Shown here: positions 14,708 through 17,045 of the stretch, one piece after another
Position numbering within the stretch: position 1 is the first letter of the stretch
Layout of the letters: every line of letters starts with the position of its first letter
From: Sterolibacterium sp964437515
Lineage (GTDB): Bacteria; Pseudomonadota; Gammaproteobacteria; Burkholderiales; Rhodocyclaceae
Assembly (NCBI GenBank): GCA_964437515.1
Contig: CAYTHB010000061.1
Span: 1 to 17,045 of the forward strand
Direction of reading: 5' to 3'
DNA length: 17,045 bases
The notes under the pieces: model-generated
Databases searched by the model: none
What the model was told of the DNA's origin: nothing
The model's input: the letters and a program-made list of their open reading frames with translations, nothing else
Program-made: the position numbers and the translations under genes

Positions 14708-15200
14708 GCTGATACAAACGGCTGATTTTCTGGATGCGAATGAAGCAGCGTTGAAAGCGGGGACGCTGCATGTCGTTGCACCGATGTTCCAGTCGTATGG
14801 GGGACGTGCGGCTTTTGGAGGTGCCATCAGCACACTTAAATTGTTCGAGGATAACTCCTTGGTACGCACCGCCTTGTCTCAACCGGGGCAGGGACGGGTT
14901 TTGGTGATCGATGGGGGTGGGTCGCAGCGTTGTGCGCTGGTGGGCGATCAACTGGCTGAGCTTGCCGTTAAAAATGGCTGGGTGGGCATCGTGGTGTATG
15001 GCTGCATCCGGGACTCGCGCGCCATCGGTGGCATGGCACTGGGCGTGTTTGCGTTGGCGACACATCCCCTCAAAAGCATCAAGAAAAATGTAGGTGAGGC
15101 TGATATTCCCGTCACCTTCGGGGGGGTGACATTTGTGCCAGGGCATTATTTATATGCCGATGAAGATGGCGTGATCGTGAGTCAGTTTTCATTGGCTTGA
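14694..15200 (+). CDS. rraA: RraA-family protein, likely HMG/CHA aldolase type
   Basis: 168 residues from the preferred ATG 14694, which has AGGAG 6 nt upstream; ATG 14688, 14700 or 14706 are alternatives within the repeat. Family landmarks are FQSYGGRAAFGG, FEDNSLV, GRVLVIDGGGS, GDQLAELA and VTFGGVTFVPGHYLYADEDG. E. coli RraA binds RNase E and inhibits mRNA decay. Relatives carrying D-X20-R-D are metal-dependent 4-hydroxy-4-methyl-2-oxoglutarate aldolases/oxaloacetate decarboxylases. Here D85, 20 residues, then R106-D107 fit that signature exactly, so an aldolase/decarboxylase activity is plausible beside or instead of RNase E control. It follows the Smr gene by 30 nt. The next gene is isocitrate lyase, behind its own promoter region, so a shared metabolic role is only a suggestion. 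The symbol is by family, not proven function. Confidence 0.88.
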   Translation: MEMEMLIQTADFLDANEAALKAGTLHVVAPMFQSYGGRAAFGGAISTLKLFEDNSLVRTALSQPGQGRVLVIDGGGSQRCALVGDQLAELAVKNGWVGIVVYGCIRDSRAIGGMALGVFALATHPLKSIKKNVGEADIPVTFGGVTFVPGHYLYADEDGVIVSQFSLA

Positions 15201-15237
15201 TTTCAACAACGCGGTGCAGCATCGTTTAGATTTCGTA

Positions 15238-15257
15238 TATGGGAATATGTTCCCATA
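15238..15257. promoter_or_regulatory. Palindromic operator candidate upstream of aceA (distal)
   Basis: TATGGGAA (15238-15245) and TTCCCATA (15250-15257) are perfect 8-bp arms around TATG. It has no T-tract and lies about 100 bp upstream of the aceA -10 in AT-rich DNA. It looks like a site for a dimeric regulator; the family is not recognised. Confidence 0.6.
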
Positions 15258-15320
15258 ATGTGAAATTCAAAGTGTAACTAACTGCATATTAACGAATAAA
15301 AAAACACTTTCAAACGCATG

Positions 15321-15342
15321 TTTTGCATGTTGCGATGCAAAA
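15321..15342. promoter_or_regulatory. Palindromic operator candidate over the aceA -35 region (TTTTGCAT arms)
   Basis: TTTTGCAT (15321-15328) and ATGCAAAA (15335-15342) are perfect 8-bp arms separated by 6 nt, ending 7 bp before the -10. Placement over the -35 suggests promoter control. The TTTGCA core resembles sites of RamB/ScfR-type acyl-CoA-responsive regulators (TTTGCAAA), which control glyoxylate and propionyl-CoA pathway genes in other bacteria. The link is an inference. Confidence 0.6.
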
Positions 15343-15349
15343 TATGTCT

Positions 15350-15355
15350 TATACT
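15350..15355 (+). promoter_or_regulatory. Probable -10 element for aceA
   Basis: TATACT, five of six matches to TATAAT, lies 203 bp before the aceA ATG. No -35 is well placed (TTGCAT at 15323 is 21 bp away, TTGCGA at 15330 is 14 bp away), suggesting activator dependence. It implies a leader of almost 200 nt. Confidence 0.45.
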
Positions 15356-15372
15356 TTCGTTATCACGCGCTG

Positions 15373-15506
15373 GGTGGCGATAACCGTTGCCACCGGGTTC
15401 GTCGAAGGTGGCGCAACCCTGCCATCTTGCTGGTTCGTCAGATCGGATCTCTGGCTGCCTCGTGATGGACATCGCCCCAGTGCGCCCCCAAGGCGCACCG
15501 GCGATG
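15373..15506 (+). ncRNA. Structured aceA mRNA leader (candidate cis-regulatory RNA)
   Basis: Three stems can form. A: 15373-15381 with 15386-15394 (GGTGGC/GCCACC core plus G-U pairs, 4-nt loop). B: the same GCCACC strand can instead pair with a second GGTGGC at 15407-15412, extended by GTT/AAC (15386-15388 with 15415-15417). A and B exclude each other. C: CATCGCC (15470-15476) with GGCGATG (15500-15506), enclosing GTGCGCC (15480-15486) with GGCGCAC (15492-15498) over a 5-nt loop. No T-tract follows, so this is not a plain terminator. It lies between the probable promoter and the aceA start. It matches no riboswitch class I know; a regulatory function is inferred from structure only. Confidence 0.45.
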
Positions 15507-15558
15507 CTTCCAACATCACATTCAATGCTGACGATATGAAAGACAAGGATAAAACACC

Positions 15559-16854
15559 ATGAAAACACGTGAACAACAGGTTGCTGAACTGAAAAAAGAC
15601 TGGGCTGAAAATCCTCGCTGGAAGGGCATCAAGCGCCCTTATAGTGCTGAGGATGTCGTTCGTCTGCGCGGTTCGCTCGTTGCCGAACAAACGCTGGCGC
15701 GCAATGGCGCTGAAAAGTTGTGGAATCTCATCAATAACGAGCCTTATGTGAATTGTCTTGGGGCGCTGACGGGTGGTCAGGCGATGCAGCAGGTCAAGGC
15801 GGGCATCAAGGCGATTTACCTGTCGGGCTGGCAAGTTGCTGCGGATAATAATAGCTATGCTGCGATGTATCCCGATCAGTCACTGTATCCGGTTGATTCG
15901 GTTCCTACGGTCGTCGAGCGTATCAACAACTCGTTCAAGCGCGCCGATGAAATTCAATGGGCGAAGAACATCAACCCGGGCGATGCGGGTTATATCGATT
16001 ACTTTGCGCCTATCGTTGCCGATGCTGAAGCCGGTTTCGGTGGCGTGCTGAACGCTTTTGAGCTGATGAAAGCGATGATCCGCTCGGGCGCGGGTGGCGT
16101 GCATTTCGAAGACCAGCTGGCTTCCGTCAAGAAGTGTGGCCACATGGGCGGTAAGGTGCTGGTGCCCTCGCAGGAAGCCGTTCAAAAGCTGGTTTCCGCC
16201 CGTCTGGCAGCCGACGTGATGGGCGTGCCGACGGTGATTCTTGCTCGCACCGATGCCGAAGCCGCCGATCTGCTGACCTCCGATGTCGATGCCAATGACC
16301 AGCCGTTCGTGACCGGCGAGCGTACGCCCGAAGGCTTCTACAAGACCAAGAAGGGTTTGGAGCAGGCAATCAGTCGGGGTCTGGCTTACGCGCCCTATGC
16401 CGACATGGTGTGGTGCGAAACCGGCACGCCGGATCTGGAATTTGCCCGCAAGTTTGCCGAAGCTGTGCGTGCCAAGTTCCCCGGCAAGCTGCTCGCCTAT
16501 AACTGCTCACCGTCCTTCAACTGGAAGAAGAACCTCGACGATGCGACCATCGCCAAGTTCCAGCGCGAGCTGGGTGCGATGGGCTACAAGTATCAGTTCA
16601 TCACCCTCGCGGGTATCCACTCGATGTGGTACAACATGTACGATCTGGCGCAGGACTACGCCAAGCGTGGGATGTCGGCCTATGTTGAAAAAGTGCAGGA
16701 GCCTGAGTTTGCCGCGCGTGACCGTGGTTACACCTTCGTTTCGCACCAGCAGGAAGTCGGTACGGGCTACTTTGATGACGTGACCACCGTGATCCAAGGC
16801 GGTGTGTCGTCGGTGACCGCACTGCATGGCTCGACGGAAGAAGAACAGTTCTGA
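15559..16854 (+). CDS. aceA: Isocitrate lyase
   Basis: Isocitrate lyase splits isocitrate into glyoxylate and succinate, opening the glyoxylate shunt for growth on acetate or fatty acids. It is cytoplasmic, Mg-dependent and tetrameric in known relatives. The 431 residues (E. coli 434) contain SGWQVA (89-94), the metal-binding VADAEAGFGG (D155), the catalytic loop KKCGHMGGK (191-199) with nucleophile C193, ARTDAEAA (229-236), and NCSPSFNW (315-322). All catalytic residues are present. AGGA lies 9 nt before the ATG. Codon use is more G/C-ended than in its neighbours, as expected for a highly expressed gene. No malate synthase or AceK lies in the window. It stands alone between a complex upstream regulatory region and a strong terminator. 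Confidence 0.98.
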   Translation: MKTREQQVAELKKDWAENPRWKGIKRPYSAEDVVRLRGSLVAEQTLARNGAEKLWNLINNEPYVNCLGALTGGQAMQQVKAGIKAIYLSGWQVAADNNSYAAMYPDQSLYPVDSVPTVVERINNSFKRADEIQWAKNINPGDAGYIDYFAPIVADAEAGFGGVLNAFELMKAMIRSGAGGVHFEDQLASVKKCGHMGGKVLVPSQEAVQKLVSARLAADVMGVPTVILARTDAEAADLLTSDVDANDQPFVTGERTPEGFYKTKKGLEQAISRGLAYAPYADMVWCETGTPDLEFARKFAEAVRAKFPGKLLAYNCSPSFNWKKNLDDATIAKFQRELGAMGYKYQFITLAGIHSMWYNMYDLAQDYAKRGMSAYVEKVQEPEFAARDRGYTFVSHQQEVGTGYFDDVTTVIQGGVSSVTALHGSTEEEQF

Positions 16855-16905
16855 TATCTGAACACTGATCTCTCCCCAACCTCTCCTGCTACAGCAGCCA
16901 GAGGT

Positions 16906-16935
16906 GGCCGACACTCAAAAGGTGTCGGCCTTTTT
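16906..16935 (+). terminator. Intrinsic terminator of aceA
   Basis: GGCCGACAC (16906-16914), a 7-nt loop, GTGTCGGCC (16922-16930) and five T form a perfect 9-bp GC-rich stem with T-tract, 52 bp after the aceA stop. It works in the plus direction only, because no matching A-run precedes it. Confidence 0.95.
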
Positions 16936-17015
16936 CTTCTCTTGTGAAATTTAAGCGTGAAATACAAAAATCAGAGTCGGGTTGAAGCTTTGAGCGTAGC
17001 GAGCCAATCAGTAGC

Positions 17016-17032
17016 CGCCCCTTGAGGGGGCG
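17016..17032. repeat. GC-rich hairpin at the right end of the window
   Basis: CGCCCC (17016-17021) and GGGGCG (17027-17032) surround a 5-nt loop, next to GAGCGTAGCGAGC (16992-17004). This style of sequence is often interspersed between genes in betaproteobacteria. No T-tract follows on either strand within the window. Its role is unknown. Confidence 0.4.
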
Positions 17033-17045
17033 TAGGCGGGGTTTC

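Noticed and set aside
15323..15562. 79-codon frame in the aceA leader ending in an ATGA overlap with the aceA start
   Set aside because: The overlap suggests translational coupling, but no start codon in it has a ribosome site, the probable -10 lies inside it, and the sequence is better explained by palindromes and RNA stems.

Overview
The window is ordinary chromosomal core DNA from a betaproteobacterium, most likely of the order Burkholderiales. The case rests on moderately GC-rich, G/C-ending codon use, on betaproteobacterial-looking protein sequences (SerRS, FtsK, TrxB, AceA), and on the gene order serS-rarA-lolA-ftsK divergent from trxB. I see no CRISPR array, phage, transposon, toxin-antitoxin pair, rRNA or tRNA. 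I did not find an obvious new multi-gene system. The unexplained signal lies in non-coding DNA, chiefly the isocitrate lyase leader, the ftsK upstream dyad and the long gap before mltF.

Layout, left to right. 179-3209 (+): a histone-deacetylase-fold amidohydrolase, dapA (lysine/diaminopimelate synthesis) and bamC (outer-membrane beta-barrel assembly) form a compact operon. It ends at a bidirectional hairpin terminator (3269-3298), shared with a convergent small Ala/Pro-rich lipoprotein gene (3351-3587, -). 3588-4293 is a long non-coding stretch with an extended -10 promoter for the lipoprotein and several small inverted repeats. 4294-6069 (+) is a MltF-type lytic transglycosylase with a long low-complexity tail, overlapping tail-to-tail with serS.

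6027-12895 (-): read in transcription order this is a CRP-like regulator, a small SseB-like protein, ftsK, lolA, rarA and serS. The last four are almost gapless (2-16 nt) and form an operon joining chromosome segregation (FtsK), lipoprotein trafficking (LolA), replication-fork maintenance (RarA) and translation (SerRS). FtsK appears to start at TTG, behind its own TATAAT and a 27-bp dyad.

13021-15200 (+): trxB, an Smr-domain protein and an RraA-family protein. The RraA-family protein carries the D-X20-R-D signature of HMG/CHA aldolases, and its start codon lies within a four-copy GGAGAT microsatellite. 15201-15558 is a regulatory region with two strong palindromes, a -10 element and a GC-rich leader able to form several hairpins, two of them mutually exclusive. 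It precedes aceA (isocitrate lyase, glyoxylate shunt; 15559-16854), which ends at a clean intrinsic terminator (16906-16935).

Cell-envelope functions recur (BamC, LolA, MltF, the small lipoprotein, DapA as peptidoglycan precursor supplier), but in separate transcription units typical of this lineage rather than one new system.
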